Origin: Acidobacteriota bacterium | Lineage (GTDB): Bacteria > Acidobacteriota > Terriglobia > 2-12-FULL-54-10 | Length of the DNA stretch: 64,000 bases | NCBI GenBank assembly: GCA_009691245.1 | Contig: SHUM01000008.1 | Coordinates: 16,851-80,850, forward strand | Reading direction: 5' to 3' | Part shown: piece by piece, positions 8,165 to 17,400 of the stretch | Position numbering within the stretch: position 1 is the first letter of the stretch | How the letters are laid out: every line of letters starts with the position of its first letter | The notes under the pieces: generated by a model | Told to the model about the DNA's origin: nothing | Seen by the model: the letters and a program-made list of their open reading frames with translations, nothing else | Database searches by the model: none | Translations under genes and position numbers: made by a program

Positions 8165-9287
8165 CCTTCCGCTTGCGGATCCCGCCAGGCGCCGCCGTTA
8201 TCAGCAGGCGCTGGTGCGCGTGCTGTCCGGCGGCCAGTTGATTCTGGGCAGGGAAGTTGCTGCATTCGAGCGCGAATTCGCGCGCTATTGCGGGGCGTGT
8301 GAGTGCGTGGCTGTCGGCAACGGAACCGATGCGTTGCAGATTGCGCTGAAACTCAGCGGGGTAATGGCGGGTCAGCAACAGGAAGTAATCACGACTCCGC
8401 TGACGGCGTCCTTCACTGCGCATGCCATCGTTGCCGCCGGGGCCCGGCCCGTTTTCGCCGATGTCGATCCCGGCACGCTGCTGATTGATCCCGCACTAGT
8501 GTCCAGAGCTATGAATGCCAGAACGGCGGCGCTGCTTCCAGTACACCTCTATGGGCAGGCCTGCGATCTAAAGACACTGGGAACGTTGGCTCGCAAATCC
8601 CATGTGCCGCTCATACAGGATGCCGCGCAGGCCCACGGCACGTTCTATCGCGACCGGCCTATCGCCGAATATTCCGACCTTTCCTGCTACAGCTTCTATC
8701 CCACCAAGAATCTTGGTGCGCTTGGCGATGGAGGGGCGTTGGTGGTGAACCGCGCCGAAACGGCGCACAGCGCGCGACTCATTCGGGATGGTGGGCGAGC
8801 GGGCAGCCACGTGGCCCGGGTCGAGGCTGTTAATAGCCGGCTCGATGAATTGCAGGCTGCATTTCTGCGGCTGCACCTGGCTGAACTGGAGCAATGGAAT
8901 CGCCGCCGCGAGGAATTGGCTGCGCTCTACGACCAATTAATAGGCGCGCTGCAGATAGATGAAATAAAGCCGATCGCCCGAGCTGCCGGAAGCCGGTCAT
9001 TCTTCCACTTATATGTTGTACGAATTGCATGGAAAGCGCGCCGACCGCGTACTCGCAGAGATTCCTTGCGGACGTTTCTGCAAAGTCGTGGGATCGAAAC
9101 GGGGATACACTATGAACACGCGCTGCATCTGCATCCGGCCTTCCGCCGATTTGGCTATGCGCCGGGGGATTTCCCACATTCGGAACTCGCCGTCCAGCAA
9201 ATATGTTCGTTGCCGATGCACCCCTTTCTTTCGCGCCGTGATGTTGGGCGAGTGGTTCGTGCAGTTGCTGATTTTTTTCGAAAGTAG
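8139..9287 (+). CDS. DegT/DnrJ/EryC1/StrS-family sugar aminotransferase
   Basis: A 382-residue PLP enzyme that converts a keto-sugar nucleotide to an amino sugar. Family marks are GNGTDALQIAL near residue 62, PVHLYGQACDL near residue 130, DAAQAHGT near residue 163 and the Schiff-base lysine in SFYPTKNLGALGDGGAL near residue 190. The C-terminal region (GIETGIHYEHALHLHPAF, SELAVQQICSLPMHPFL) is also typical. Its start overlaps the end of the epimerase gene by 26 bases. With the epimerase and the downstream methyltransferase it likely builds an amino- or methylated deoxy-sugar for the cell surface. Confidence 0.92.
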   Translation: MPASLPFLNLPLADPARRRRYQQALVRVLSGGQLILGREVAAFEREFARYCGACECVAVGNGTDALQIALKLSGVMAGQQQEVITTPLTASFTAHAIVAAGARPVFADVDPGTLLIDPALVSRAMNARTAALLPVHLYGQACDLKTLGTLARKSHVPLIQDAAQAHGTFYRDRPIAEYSDLSCYSFYPTKNLGALGDGGALVVNRAETAHSARLIRDGGRAGSHVARVEAVNSRLDELQAAFLRLHLAELEQWNRRREELAALYDQLIGALQIDEIKPIARAAGSRSFFHLYVVRIAWKARRPRTRRDSLRTFLQSRGIETGIHYEHALHLHPAFRRFGYAPGDFPHSELAVQQICSLPMHPFLSRRDVGRVVRAVADFFRK

Positions 9288-9319
9288 TTAATCACGCAGG
9301 CATTGCCACACGATATTTC

Positions 9320-10099
9320 ATGACACCAGAAGAGCTGCACAACATATTCCGAACCGAGCAAGAGTTCTGGTGGTATGACGGAATGCGCGCCATCACCAAG
9401 GCCTTTCTTGATCCGGCGATGCCACGCGACTTGCTCTTAGGGCTGGACGCTGGTTGCGGCACCGGCTTTAACGCCCAGAGCCTTCAGTCTGCCTATGGCC
9501 TGCGCATGTTCGGCTTGGATCTGGCGCCGCTGGGCATTCAATATGCGCGTAAGCGCGGGTTCCTGCGCTCTCTGGCCGCCTCGACGATGGAGTTGCCGTT
9601 TCCCAGCGGCAGCCTGGACTTTCTGAGCTCTATCGATGTGCTTCCAGTGCTCCCCGAGGGTGGCGATCAAAAGGCCATGCAGGAATTTGCGCGGGTGCTA
9701 CGGCCTGGCGGATTGCTTTACCTGCGCTCGGCGGCGTTTCACGCGCTACGTAGCCGGCACTCGCAGTTTGTGGCCGAACGCCGCCGCTATCGGGGTCCCG
9801 AGATTCTCCGCATGATCGAGGCCTCAGGGATGCGCCCGCTGCGCAGTACCTATGCGAACACCTTCCTGTCTCCTGTCGCGCTGCTGAAGTTTCGCGTCTG
9901 GGAGCCTCTCACGCAGGCGCCGCCGCAGTCTGGAGTGGGAGTGATTCCGCCCGCGTGGATCAATCGAACGCTCGCCGCAGTGCTGCATTCTGAGGCAGCG
10001 CTTTTGCGGCGTGGTTGGAGCTTTCCCTTCGGCCAATCCTGGATGGTGGTGGCGAAAAAGCCGCCTGCGAATTTTGTGGCCGGAAATGAAAAGTTATAA
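9320..10099 (+). CDS. SAM-dependent methyltransferase, class I
   Basis: A 259-residue enzyme with the class I SAM fold. Motif I is GLDAGCGTGFNAQ near residue 42, motif II/III is MFGLDLAPLGIQYAR, and the acidic SLDFLSSIDVLPVLP and FARVLRPGGLLYLRS segments match the Methyltransf_11 pattern (small molecules, often sugars or lipids). It follows the aminotransferase gene by 32 bases and points the same way, so sugar or lipid methylation in the same pathway is a reasonable inference. The C-terminal half (residues 170-259) is less typical and probably forms the acceptor-binding part. Confidence 0.8.
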   Translation: MTPEELHNIFRTEQEFWWYDGMRAITKAFLDPAMPRDLLLGLDAGCGTGFNAQSLQSAYGLRMFGLDLAPLGIQYARKRGFLRSLAASTMELPFPSGSLDFLSSIDVLPVLPEGGDQKAMQEFARVLRPGGLLYLRSAAFHALRSRHSQFVAERRRYRGPEILRMIEASGMRPLRSTYANTFLSPVALLKFRVWEPLTQAPPQSGVGVIPPAWINRTLAAVLHSEAALLRRGWSFPFGQSWMVVAKKPPANFVAGNEKL

Positions 10100-10137
10100 C
10101 GGCTGGCGGCTGCGATGTACTACCATGTGGAATTGAT

Positions 10138-10659
10138 ATGGCTCTGTATTCGTCCACTCGCGACTCCAAAGTAGAAATCTACCGGGTCAATCCAATCATC
10201 CTCTGCTTGCTTGCAGTATTCGCGTTGGCTCTGCAATCCTATCTGCCGATTCCCCTGCCCTCGACACGTTACCTGGACTTTCCCCTGCTGGTGGTTGTTT
10301 ACTACGGTTTGACGCGTCGCAATGCGATTAGCGGTCTGCTGGTTGGCTCGATCATCGGCATCGCGCAGGATTCGCTCACTCGGGGTCCGCTGGGGATGAT
10401 TGGAATTGTAAAGACGGTTATCGGATATGTTACTACCTTCTTGAGCGTTCGATTTGACGTGGATAGCCGCGGCTTTCGTTTCACTATCTCTTTTGTTTCT
10501 TATTGGCTGAACTATCTATTGCTGGTACTGATGAGCCTGCTTCTGGTACACTCGCCGATCCCGGTGGAAATTGGCGTCAGGCTGGTCGCCTCTATTGTAA
10601 ATAGCGTAATTGGTGTGCTACTGTTTTCACTGTCGGACCGATTTCGGCGACAAACCTAG
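10138..10659 (+). CDS. mreD: Rod shape-determining membrane protein MreD
   Basis: A 173-residue polytopic membrane protein with about five or six hydrophobic segments, starting INPIILCLLAVFALALQSYL and ending VASIVNSVIGVLLFSLSDRF. Size, topology and its place directly before mrdA and mrdB identify MreD, part of the elongasome that links MreB to peptidoglycan synthases. The usual partners mreB and mreC are not immediately upstream; instead the glycan genes precede it. The gene begins at the ATG at 10138, 38 bases after the methyltransferase gene. Confidence 0.82.
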   Translation: MALYSSTRDSKVEIYRVNPIILCLLAVFALALQSYLPIPLPSTRYLDFPLLVVVYYGLTRRNAISGLLVGSIIGIAQDSLTRGPLGMIGIVKTVIGYVTTFLSVRFDVDSRGFRFTISFVSYWLNYLLLVLMSLLLVHSPIPVEIGVRLVASIVNSVIGVLLFSLSDRFRRQT

Positions 10660-10723
10660 ACCGACTGCTTGCTTGCTAGTAATGAAGCTCGCAATATACT
10701 GAAATAGAAAGTGTTATACCAAG

Positions 10724-12802
10724 ATGCCCTTGCTTGAAAGGGAGCCGCGATTCACGCAAAACCGGCTCATCCTGTTTCGCTGGGGCACGGTTGTCGTTTT
10801 CGTCTTCCTGATCAGCGGCTTCTGGCGTTTGCAGATCCTCAAGCCGGACTTCTACATTCAACTTTCCGATCAGAATTCCATCAAAAATTTGCCCACGCCT
10901 GCACCCCGCGGCAGAATTCTCGACCGTAATGGTAAAGTGATTGTCGACAACTACCCATCCTTCAGCATCATTGCTCAGACCGATTCCAAACATTCATTTG
11001 AATCGCATCTGCCCGGAATCGCGGCTGGTTTTCAGATTGATCTTGCAGTCCTGAAATCCCGTGTCGCCGTGGCCCGCAACAAGAATCCTTACGGGCATAT
11101 TGTCCTGCTCGAAAATGCTACGCGAACCGAGATCACATTTCTGGAAACCCATCGCCGTGAGTATCCAGAACTGGATATGCTTTCCGTTCCCCGCCGCAAC
11201 TACCCCTCTGATGGGATGGCAGCACACATGATTGGCTACGTTGGTGAAATCTCTGATCGTGATCTGGATCAACCCGAGTGGGCACTAATGCGGCTGGGCG
11301 CGATTGTCGGCAAGAGCGGCATCGAGCGCCAATACGATCATTTGCTGCGGGGCGAAGACGGGTTCCGGCGGGTGGTGGTAGACAGCATGGGGCGCGAAGC
11401 TGCGGTGCTTGATGAGCTGGTTCCGATGCCTGGTCAGGATTTGCGACTGACCATCGACCTGGATTTGCAGATAGTTGCGGAAGCTAGCTTCCACGAGGAC
11501 AGCGGCGCCATTGTGGCGCTTGATCCACGAACCGGCGGAGTCCTGGCCATGGTCAGCCGTCCGGACTACAACCCCAACCTATTTGCGACCGGAATCTCTA
11601 CACAGGCTTGGAATCAGATTATTGGCGATCCGGACAATCCTCTCCTGAATCGCGCCATACAAGCACAGCTCGCTCCGGGATCGGTACAGAAAATTCTAAT
11701 GGCCACCGCAGGTTTGGAAACAGGGGTTATTGATAGCAATACATCACACTACTGTGGTGGCGGTGGAACCTTCTACGGTCGCTATTTCCGCTGCTGGAAT
11801 GCCAAGGGTCACGGCAGCGTAAGCATTATCCGGGCCATGGCCCAATCCTGCGATGTCTTCTTCTACAATCTCGGAAAGGATTTAGGCATCGAGCGCATGG
11901 CCGAGTACTCGACCAAATTTGGATTGGGCCGGCCGACGGGGATTGATCTCCCCAATGAAGAGTCCGGGACTGTACCGTCTCCTCAATGGAAAGAGCGGCA
12001 GTTTCATGAACCCTGGTATCCGGGCGAGACGATCTCCGTAGCGATCGGGCAAGGCGCTTTGACCGTAACACCCGTACAGTTAGCCTATGCCGTAGGGGGC
12101 ATTACGTCCGGCGGCGTCTTCAACCGCCCCCGGTTGGTTTCAATCGCAGAGTTGCGATCATTGAATCATCCCTCCGCTATCAGCTCAGACTCCCAGCCGA
12201 GTGGCCGCCGCGAGGTACCCTTAGCCGAGGCAACCGTGCAGGTGGTTACCGATGCTATCTATGCCGTCGTGAACCAGGGCGGCACCGGCGGTAGCGCTCG
12301 AGTTCCGGGACTGGATATCGCAGGCAAGACAGGTACGGCGCAGGTGGCCAGCCTCTCTCTAGCCAAGGGCGGGGGCAAGGGACTAGATTTGCGCGACAAT
12401 GCCTGGTTTGTTGGTCTTGCGCCGCGCCGCAATCCGGAGATTGTGGTGGCGGTTCTCTACCAGAGTGGCGAACATGGCGCTGCCGCCGCTCCTGCGGCCC
12501 GTGACGTCATCAAGACCTACTTTGATAAGAAGAAGGGACTCCAGCCTCCGTCTGTAAATTCCACCCTGACACAGGCCAGGCCGGCTCCCGTTCCGAACGC
12601 CACTCCAAAACCTGCTCCAGAATCTGCTCCAGGTTCCGCAGCGCCGGCGACCAGCCCTTCCGTGCCCCTGCCATCGTTGCCACTTCCGCCGTCGCCTGTG
12701 CCTGCGGTGTTGCCTCCTGCAAATCCAGCTCCCGTTGCCGCAAGTCCGCAACCGGCTGCGTCCCCCGCAGCGCTAATGATCAGTGGTGGCAACTCAGGAT
12801 GA
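10724..12802 (+). CDS. mrdA: Penicillin-binding protein 2 (MrdA), elongation transpeptidase
   Basis: A 692-residue class B PBP that crosslinks lateral-wall peptidoglycan with RodA. It has one N-terminal membrane anchor (WGTVVVFVFLISGFWRLQIL), the dimerisation domain (PAPRGRILDRNG near residue 60) and a transpeptidase domain. The active-site SxxK is SVQK within LAPGSVQKILMA, the second motif is SCD in MAQSCDVFFYN, and the third is KTGT in AGKTGTAQVA. The last 90 residues after DKKKGL are a Pro/Ala/Ser-rich disordered tail, longer than in E. coli. It sits between mreD and mrdB, the usual order. Confidence 0.95.
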   Translation: MPLLEREPRFTQNRLILFRWGTVVVFVFLISGFWRLQILKPDFYIQLSDQNSIKNLPTPAPRGRILDRNGKVIVDNYPSFSIIAQTDSKHSFESHLPGIAAGFQIDLAVLKSRVAVARNKNPYGHIVLLENATRTEITFLETHRREYPELDMLSVPRRNYPSDGMAAHMIGYVGEISDRDLDQPEWALMRLGAIVGKSGIERQYDHLLRGEDGFRRVVVDSMGREAAVLDELVPMPGQDLRLTIDLDLQIVAEASFHEDSGAIVALDPRTGGVLAMVSRPDYNPNLFATGISTQAWNQIIGDPDNPLLNRAIQAQLAPGSVQKILMATAGLETGVIDSNTSHYCGGGGTFYGRYFRCWNAKGHGSVSIIRAMAQSCDVFFYNLGKDLGIERMAEYSTKFGLGRPTGIDLPNEESGTVPSPQWKERQFHEPWYPGETISVAIGQGALTVTPVQLAYAVGGITSGGVFNRPRLVSIAELRSLNHPSAISSDSQPSGRREVPLAEATVQVVTDAIYAVVNQGGTGGSARVPGLDIAGKTGTAQVASLSLAKGGGKGLDLRDNAWFVGLAPRRNPEIVVAVLYQSGEHGAAAAPAARDVIKTYFDKKKGLQPPSVNSTLTQARPAPVPNATPKPAPESAPGSAAPATSPSVPLPSLPLPPSPVPAVLPPANPAPVAASPQPAASPAALMISGGNSG

Positions 12803-12873
12803 ATGGGAGCCGGTAGAGCGAGGATAGAACTGTGATCCAGCAGCCGCGATGGCTATGAAAGTGAGTAGAAAGT

Positions 12874-13965
12874 TTGTCCACTCGATCGATATCATTTCGG
12901 GATTTTGACTGGACGATGTTCGGCATCCTGCTGTCCATCTCGTTGCTTGGCGTGCTGCAGATATACAGCACGACATGGAACACGCCGTTTGCGGGGGCCC
13001 ACCAGAAGCAAATGCTGTGGATCGGCATCGGCATCGTAGTCATGTTCATTGTTGCCCGCATTGATTACCACTCATTGTTGAACTATGCTCCATGGTTCTA
13101 TCTGGCTACCCTCGGATTTCTAGCCGCGCTTCTGGTGGTGGGCATCGAAATCGCCGGTGCGCGCCGCTGGTTTCGCATGGGGGGCGTGAGTTTCCAAGTC
13201 TCCGAATTCGCCAAGTTTGGACTCATCCTGCTTTTGGCGCGCTTCTTCAGCGAGCAAGACTCCCGGGAAGTCTCCTGGCAGGATGCCGCCAAGGTTGCCG
13301 CAGCGGCGGGAGTGCCGTTCCTGTTGGTTGCCGGACAGCCCGACCTGGGTTCCGCCTTGACGCTGATCCCGATCGCCATCGCGGTGCTGTTCCTGGCAGG
13401 TTTCCCCTTGCGCTACTTTGCCATTATCGTTTTGGCCGGAGTGCTTGCATTGCCGGTTGGCTACCACTTTCTGAAACCATATCAGAAGAATCGCATAGCC
13501 ACCTTCCTAAATCCTGAGGCTGATCCCAAGAACACTGGATATCAGGTCATGCAGTCCCGAATCGCCATAGGATCTGGGGAGATTTGGGGTAAAGGCATTG
13601 GGCAGGGCACTCAGACGCAACTGCGATTTCTGCCGGTAGCCCACACCGATTTTATTTTTGCAGCTTTTAGCGAAGAACATGGCTTTGCCGGTGTATTATT
13701 AACTCTTGTACTTTATTTTGCCTTGTTGATGCGGTTGTTGCGGACGGCCGAGACCGCCCCGGATAATGCGGGGATGTATATCATTGGGGGTACGGCTGGG
13801 ATACTTCTGTTTCAGATCCTGGTCAACGCGGGGATGGTGATTGGTTATATGCCAGTTACTGGAATTCCTTTGCCTCTGATGAGTTATGGCGGGTCATCGG
13901 TGTTATTTACTTGGATGGCGATGGGCCTGGCAGGTAGTGTGCAAGTCCGTCGCTTTGTGAATTAA
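12874..13965 (+). CDS. mrdB: RodA, SEDS peptidoglycan glycosyltransferase
   Basis: A 363-residue polytopic SEDS-family protein that polymerises lipid II with PBP2. It shows about ten membrane helices, the conserved QPDLGSAL motif (with the essential Asp) near residue 153, RIAIGSGEIWGKG near residue 228, FIFAAFSEEHGFAG near residue 262 and the C-terminal GIPLPLMSYGGSS. Translation probably starts at the TTG at 12874, since the frame is closed by a TGA at 12862 and a nearby ATG (12849) is out of frame. It ends the mreD-mrdA-mrdB unit. Confidence 0.93.
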   Translation: MSTRSISFRDFDWTMFGILLSISLLGVLQIYSTTWNTPFAGAHQKQMLWIGIGIVVMFIVARIDYHSLLNYAPWFYLATLGFLAALLVVGIEIAGARRWFRMGGVSFQVSEFAKFGLILLLARFFSEQDSREVSWQDAAKVAAAAGVPFLLVAGQPDLGSALTLIPIAIAVLFLAGFPLRYFAIIVLAGVLALPVGYHFLKPYQKNRIATFLNPEADPKNTGYQVMQSRIAIGSGEIWGKGIGQGTQTQLRFLPVAHTDFIFAAFSEEHGFAGVLLTLVLYFALLMRLLRTAETAPDNAGMYIIGGTAGILLFQILVNAGMVIGYMPVTGIPLPLMSYGGSSVLFTWMAMGLAGSVQVRRFVN

Positions 13966-14528
13966 TGGTTCTGCGTCCGTTAGGGGCAACCCTTGGGAGT
14001 GAACGGGACCCCAGTTTTTAGAGACAGTAGTTTGACTATAAAGATTTTTGAATTAAAGGAAGAAGAATCAATCGGCGGAGTTCCCCTCGAAAGTGTTCGT
14101 GGTGCGCCTCCGTCAGGCATTACAAGTTGAGCGACGGGATTGTCCCGCAAGGCGGGTAGAGATCCTGAAAGGCTCCAGAAACAGTTTTGACAAGCTGGTA
14201 TGTAGTTTTAGGTAGGGAAACGCGAATCCTCTTGCTTAGAGTGATTTTCAGCGGATTCGAATAGGCCGAACGCGCCGGAGATATCTTGAGACCAAACGGA
14301 ATTTCGACTCAACAATTCACATGCAAGTTCCGCTTGGCAGTCCCGGCCATGGTCCGCTCAATTTGTTTTGCAACGCTGAGCGCCGCGTCCCGTATCCAGC
14401 CGTGTCCAAACCTTTGCGGTCCTGAGGTTGGCGGGAATCCCCCAGCCTAGCCTACAGTACAGCAGACCGCAGCCTTTCACTCTCTCTCCAGCCCTTCCCG
14501 GCAACCTCCCGTCATTTAGGAGAGGTTC
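13966..14528 (+). other. 563-base non-coding leader between rodA and RNase E/G
   Basis: I see no gene in this stretch. It contains a GNRA-type hairpin (aggg-gcaa-ccct near 13981-13992) and two overlapping hairpins around 14137-14159, where CGGGA/TCCCG and CCCGC/GCGGG compete for the same CCCG. A TTGACA at about 14187 has a poor -10 partner. The length and structured parts suggest a long 5' leader of the ribonuclease gene. RNase E of other bacteria autoregulates through its leader, so the same is possible here, but that is inference. Confidence 0.35.
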
Positions 14529-17309
14529 ATGGCAAAAGAAATGGTAGTCTCCTCAAACCCACACGAAACTCGTGTGGCGATTCTTGAGGATGGTCTTGTC
14601 TCAGAAATTTTCTTTGAGCGCGAGCAGACGTATAGCCTGGCAGGCAGCATCTACAAAGGCCGCGTAATGCGTATCCTGCCCGGCATGCAATCGGCTTTTG
14701 TCAACATTGGCCTGGAGCGCGATGCCTTTCTGTATGTCTCCGATTTTCTGGAGGGTCTGGAAGAGTACGACCAGCTGATGCACACGTTGGAGGAGCGCAC
14801 TCCTCCACGCGGCAGCGCGGAGGAGGATGCCGAGTTGTCTTCGGCGGACGCCTTGGTGGAGGTCGGCACAGCACAAGTTGCTCCTTCCGTGGCACCTCTG
14901 GATGGCACTCCTGAAACTTCCAATCCAACTGGCCCGTCAAGCGCATCACCCCCTCGCCCGCCACAGGGCGATCGCGGCCGCGACGGTGGGCGTGGCCGGA
15001 GTGATCGCGGGTGGCGATACGGCCGACGCGGTCGAAGCGGTGCACCGCGTGGTGGTAAAGGTGGCATTCCTGACTCCAAGTACGCTCGCACCGGACCCGA
15101 GTCGGCGCCACCCCCTCCGAATGAGCGCCCCATTGAGGCGGTCACGGAACCCGAAGTTTCCGAGCAACTAGTTTCTGCGCCTGAAGTTTTGGATCAGCCT
15201 GTGGCGCGCATCCTGCTTCCGGGTGAATCGTTGGCTAAATACCGTGAGCAGCCCAGCCCTTCCGATTCCACAATGGAAATCGCCGGCTCGCATGAATCCC
15301 CCTTGGAAATTTCTCGTGGCAATGAAGCGGTTGAGCCGGTTCACGAGGAAGAGATCGCAGCCATGCCCGTCGCTGCATTGGATGTGGTCGTTGCCGCCGT
15401 TCCCGCAACGGTGCAATCGAAAATAGAAGCGCAAGACGAGGTGCTGGATGAAGTGCTGGCCGAGGCAGACGGCGCTCTCAGTGCGGAGCCGCTTGAGCAG
15501 GAAGCCTCTGAAGTGATCAGTCATCCACTAGCTTTTACCCCGCGGCCATTTGACCTTCAGGCTTTTGCTGAATCCAGCCCGGAGGACATGACCGCCGAGG
15601 AGATGGATGCCGCCGGTGAGCAGGTGCTGCGGGAGGCTGCTGCCGAATCGGCTGGCGCTGGCATTGATTGGGAATCACGAGAGGAAACGCAGGATATCTC
15701 TGGTGAGATGAGCGCGGAAGAGTCCGGAGAAGAAATCTCCACTCCGGCAGATAATGAATCCGGCACCCCCGCAGAATCGGGAGAAGCTCCAGCCGGAAGG
15801 GAAGGCGCACCGCGCGAAGCGGCTGTCCGTGAGGGTGGCCGCAACCCTCGCTTCCAGCGCCGAGGGCGTTCGCAAGCCCGTCGCGGTGGGCCGCGGCGTG
15901 ATGGTATGCCGCCTCGTGAGGGCCTGCCGCCGCGCGAGGATGCAGCGCCTCCGGATCCCGGCCGAGACCAAGTTCTCGACCAAGGTCGAGCGCAGGGTCG
16001 AGCGCAGGGCCGCCGTCCGCAACGCAACGGCAACGGGCCTCGGGAAGGCCAGCGCGATACTCCGCGCGACACCCCGCGCGACGGGCAGCGTCAGGGTCAG
16101 GCTCCACGCCCGCTGATTGGCGACATGCTCAAGGAAGGCCAGGAGATCATCGTCCAGATCGCCAAGGAGCCGCTCGGCAAGAAAGGTGCGCGCATCACGT
16201 CGCACGTCGCGCTGCCGGGCCGCTATGTGGTCTACATGCCCACGCTCAACCACATTGGCGTGTCGCGCAAAGTGAGTTCGGACGAAGAGCGCCAGCGCCT
16301 GAAGCGCGTTGTGCTGGACGCCGCGAAAAACTTTGCCGGGGGATTCATCGTGCGCACCGCGGGCGATGGTCGCAGCGATGAGGACATTCGCCAGGACGTG
16401 CAGTATCTGACGCGCCTGTGGCTGGACATCAAGGCCAAGGCAGAGAAGTCCAACGCGCCGTCGCTGCTGCATCACGATCCCGACCTCGTCCTGCGCACGC
16501 TGCGCGATCAGCTTTCTCCCGAGTACACCACCATCTGGGTGGACAACGAGCAGGTCTATGAGCAGATTCTGCTGATGGTCCAGAAGTTCCAGCCCACGTT
16601 GGTGGGTCGCGTGCGGCTCTACACCAAAGAAGTGCCGCTCTTTGAAGAGACCGGCGTTCAGGATGAGCTGAACAAAGCGCTGAAGCCCAAAGTCTGGCTC
16701 AAGTCGGGTGGCTACATTGTCATCAATCAGACCGAGGCGCTGGTGGCCATCGACGTCAACACGGGCAAGTTCGTGGGCAAGTCGAATCGCCTCGAAGACA
16801 CCATCGTCAAGACCAACCTCGAGGCCATTCAGGAGATTGTGCGGCAGATTCGCCTGCGCGACCTGGGCGGCATCATCGTCATCGACTTCATCGACATGGA
16901 CGAGCGCAAGAACCGCGCCAAGGTGATGATGGAACTGGAAGACGCAGTGCGGGCGGACCGCTCGCCGTCCAAAATCCTTTCATTCAACGAATTCGGCCTG
17001 GTGGCTCTTACGCGCAAGCGTGTGCGTCAGTCGCTCGAACGCGCCCTGTGCACCTCCTGCGTCTATTGCGACGGATCGGGCATGGTGAAGTCGCCCGCAA
17101 CGGTGAGCCTGGAAATTCTCAGCGAAGCCAAGAAGGTATGCGCCGATTGGACGGGCAAACAGGTAACCATTCGCGTGAATCCCGAGGTAGGCAAAACCCT
17201 GAAATCCACCGCTGCCAGCATCATCGAATCCATTGAAGAGATGACCGGCAAGGGCGTCATCATCCGCAACGACCCCAGCGTCCACATGGAGAACTTCTAC
17301 TTCGACTAG
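14529..17309 (+). CDS. rng: Ribonuclease E/G with a 440-residue insertion in the S1 domain
   Basis: A 926-residue endoribonuclease for RNA decay and rRNA processing. Residues 1-84 begin the S1 domain (GSIYKGRVMRILPGMQSAFVNIG). Residues 85-527 are a disordered insertion: acidic, Pro/Glu/Ala-rich, with RG-rich basic segments (GRDGGRGRSDRGWRYGRRGR near 152, RFQRRGRSQARRGGPRRDG near 437). The S1 domain resumes at GDMLKEGQEIIVQ, followed by the RNase H-like and catalytic parts (LVAIDVNTGKFVGK, IIVIDFIDMD with the metal-binding aspartates) and the zinc link CTSCVYCDGSG. The usual loop at the insertion point is about 15-25 residues. There is no long C-terminal scaffold as in E. coli RNase E, so the insertion may do that job. 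ATG 14529 follows AGGAG. Confidence 0.93.
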   Translation: MAKEMVVSSNPHETRVAILEDGLVSEIFFEREQTYSLAGSIYKGRVMRILPGMQSAFVNIGLERDAFLYVSDFLEGLEEYDQLMHTLEERTPPRGSAEEDAELSSADALVEVGTAQVAPSVAPLDGTPETSNPTGPSSASPPRPPQGDRGRDGGRGRSDRGWRYGRRGRSGAPRGGKGGIPDSKYARTGPESAPPPPNERPIEAVTEPEVSEQLVSAPEVLDQPVARILLPGESLAKYREQPSPSDSTMEIAGSHESPLEISRGNEAVEPVHEEEIAAMPVAALDVVVAAVPATVQSKIEAQDEVLDEVLAEADGALSAEPLEQEASEVISHPLAFTPRPFDLQAFAESSPEDMTAEEMDAAGEQVLREAAAESAGAGIDWESREETQDISGEMSAEESGEEISTPADNESGTPAESGEAPAGREGAPREAAVREGGRNPRFQRRGRSQARRGGPRRDGMPPREGLPPREDAAPPDPGRDQVLDQGRAQGRAQGRRPQRNGNGPREGQRDTPRDTPRDGQRQGQAPRPLIGDMLKEGQEIIVQIAKEPLGKKGARITSHVALPGRYVVYMPTLNHIGVSRKVSSDEERQRLKRVVLDAAKNFAGGFIVRTAGDGRSDEDIRQDVQYLTRLWLDIKAKAEKSNAPSLLHHDPDLVLRTLRDQLSPEYTTIWVDNEQVYEQILLMVQKFQPTLVGRVRLYTKEVPLFEETGVQDELNKALKPKVWLKSGGYIVINQTEALVAIDVNTGKFVGKSNRLEDTIVKTNLEAIQEIVRQIRLRDLGGIIVIDFIDMDERKNRAKVMMELEDAVRADRSPSKILSFNEFGLVALTRKRVRQSLERALCTSCVYCDGSGMVKSPATVSLEILSEAKKVCADWTGKQVTIRVNPEVGKTLKSTAASIIESIEEMTGKGVIIRNDPSVHMENFYFD

Positions 17310-17338
17310 GGATGTGAATTGAATTTGCGAAATGGGAG

Positions 17339-17371
17339 AGCAGGAAGCATCGCTTCCTGCTTTTCTTTCTT
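17339..17371 (+). terminator. Intrinsic terminator of the RNase E/G gene
   Basis: A 10-base perfect stem (17339-17348 with 17352-17361) and a 3-base loop are followed by TTTCTTTCTT. It lies 30 bases after the stop codon. Confidence 0.9.
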
Positions 17372-17400
17372 GCGGCTCAATCAACAAATAAATAAGGTCG

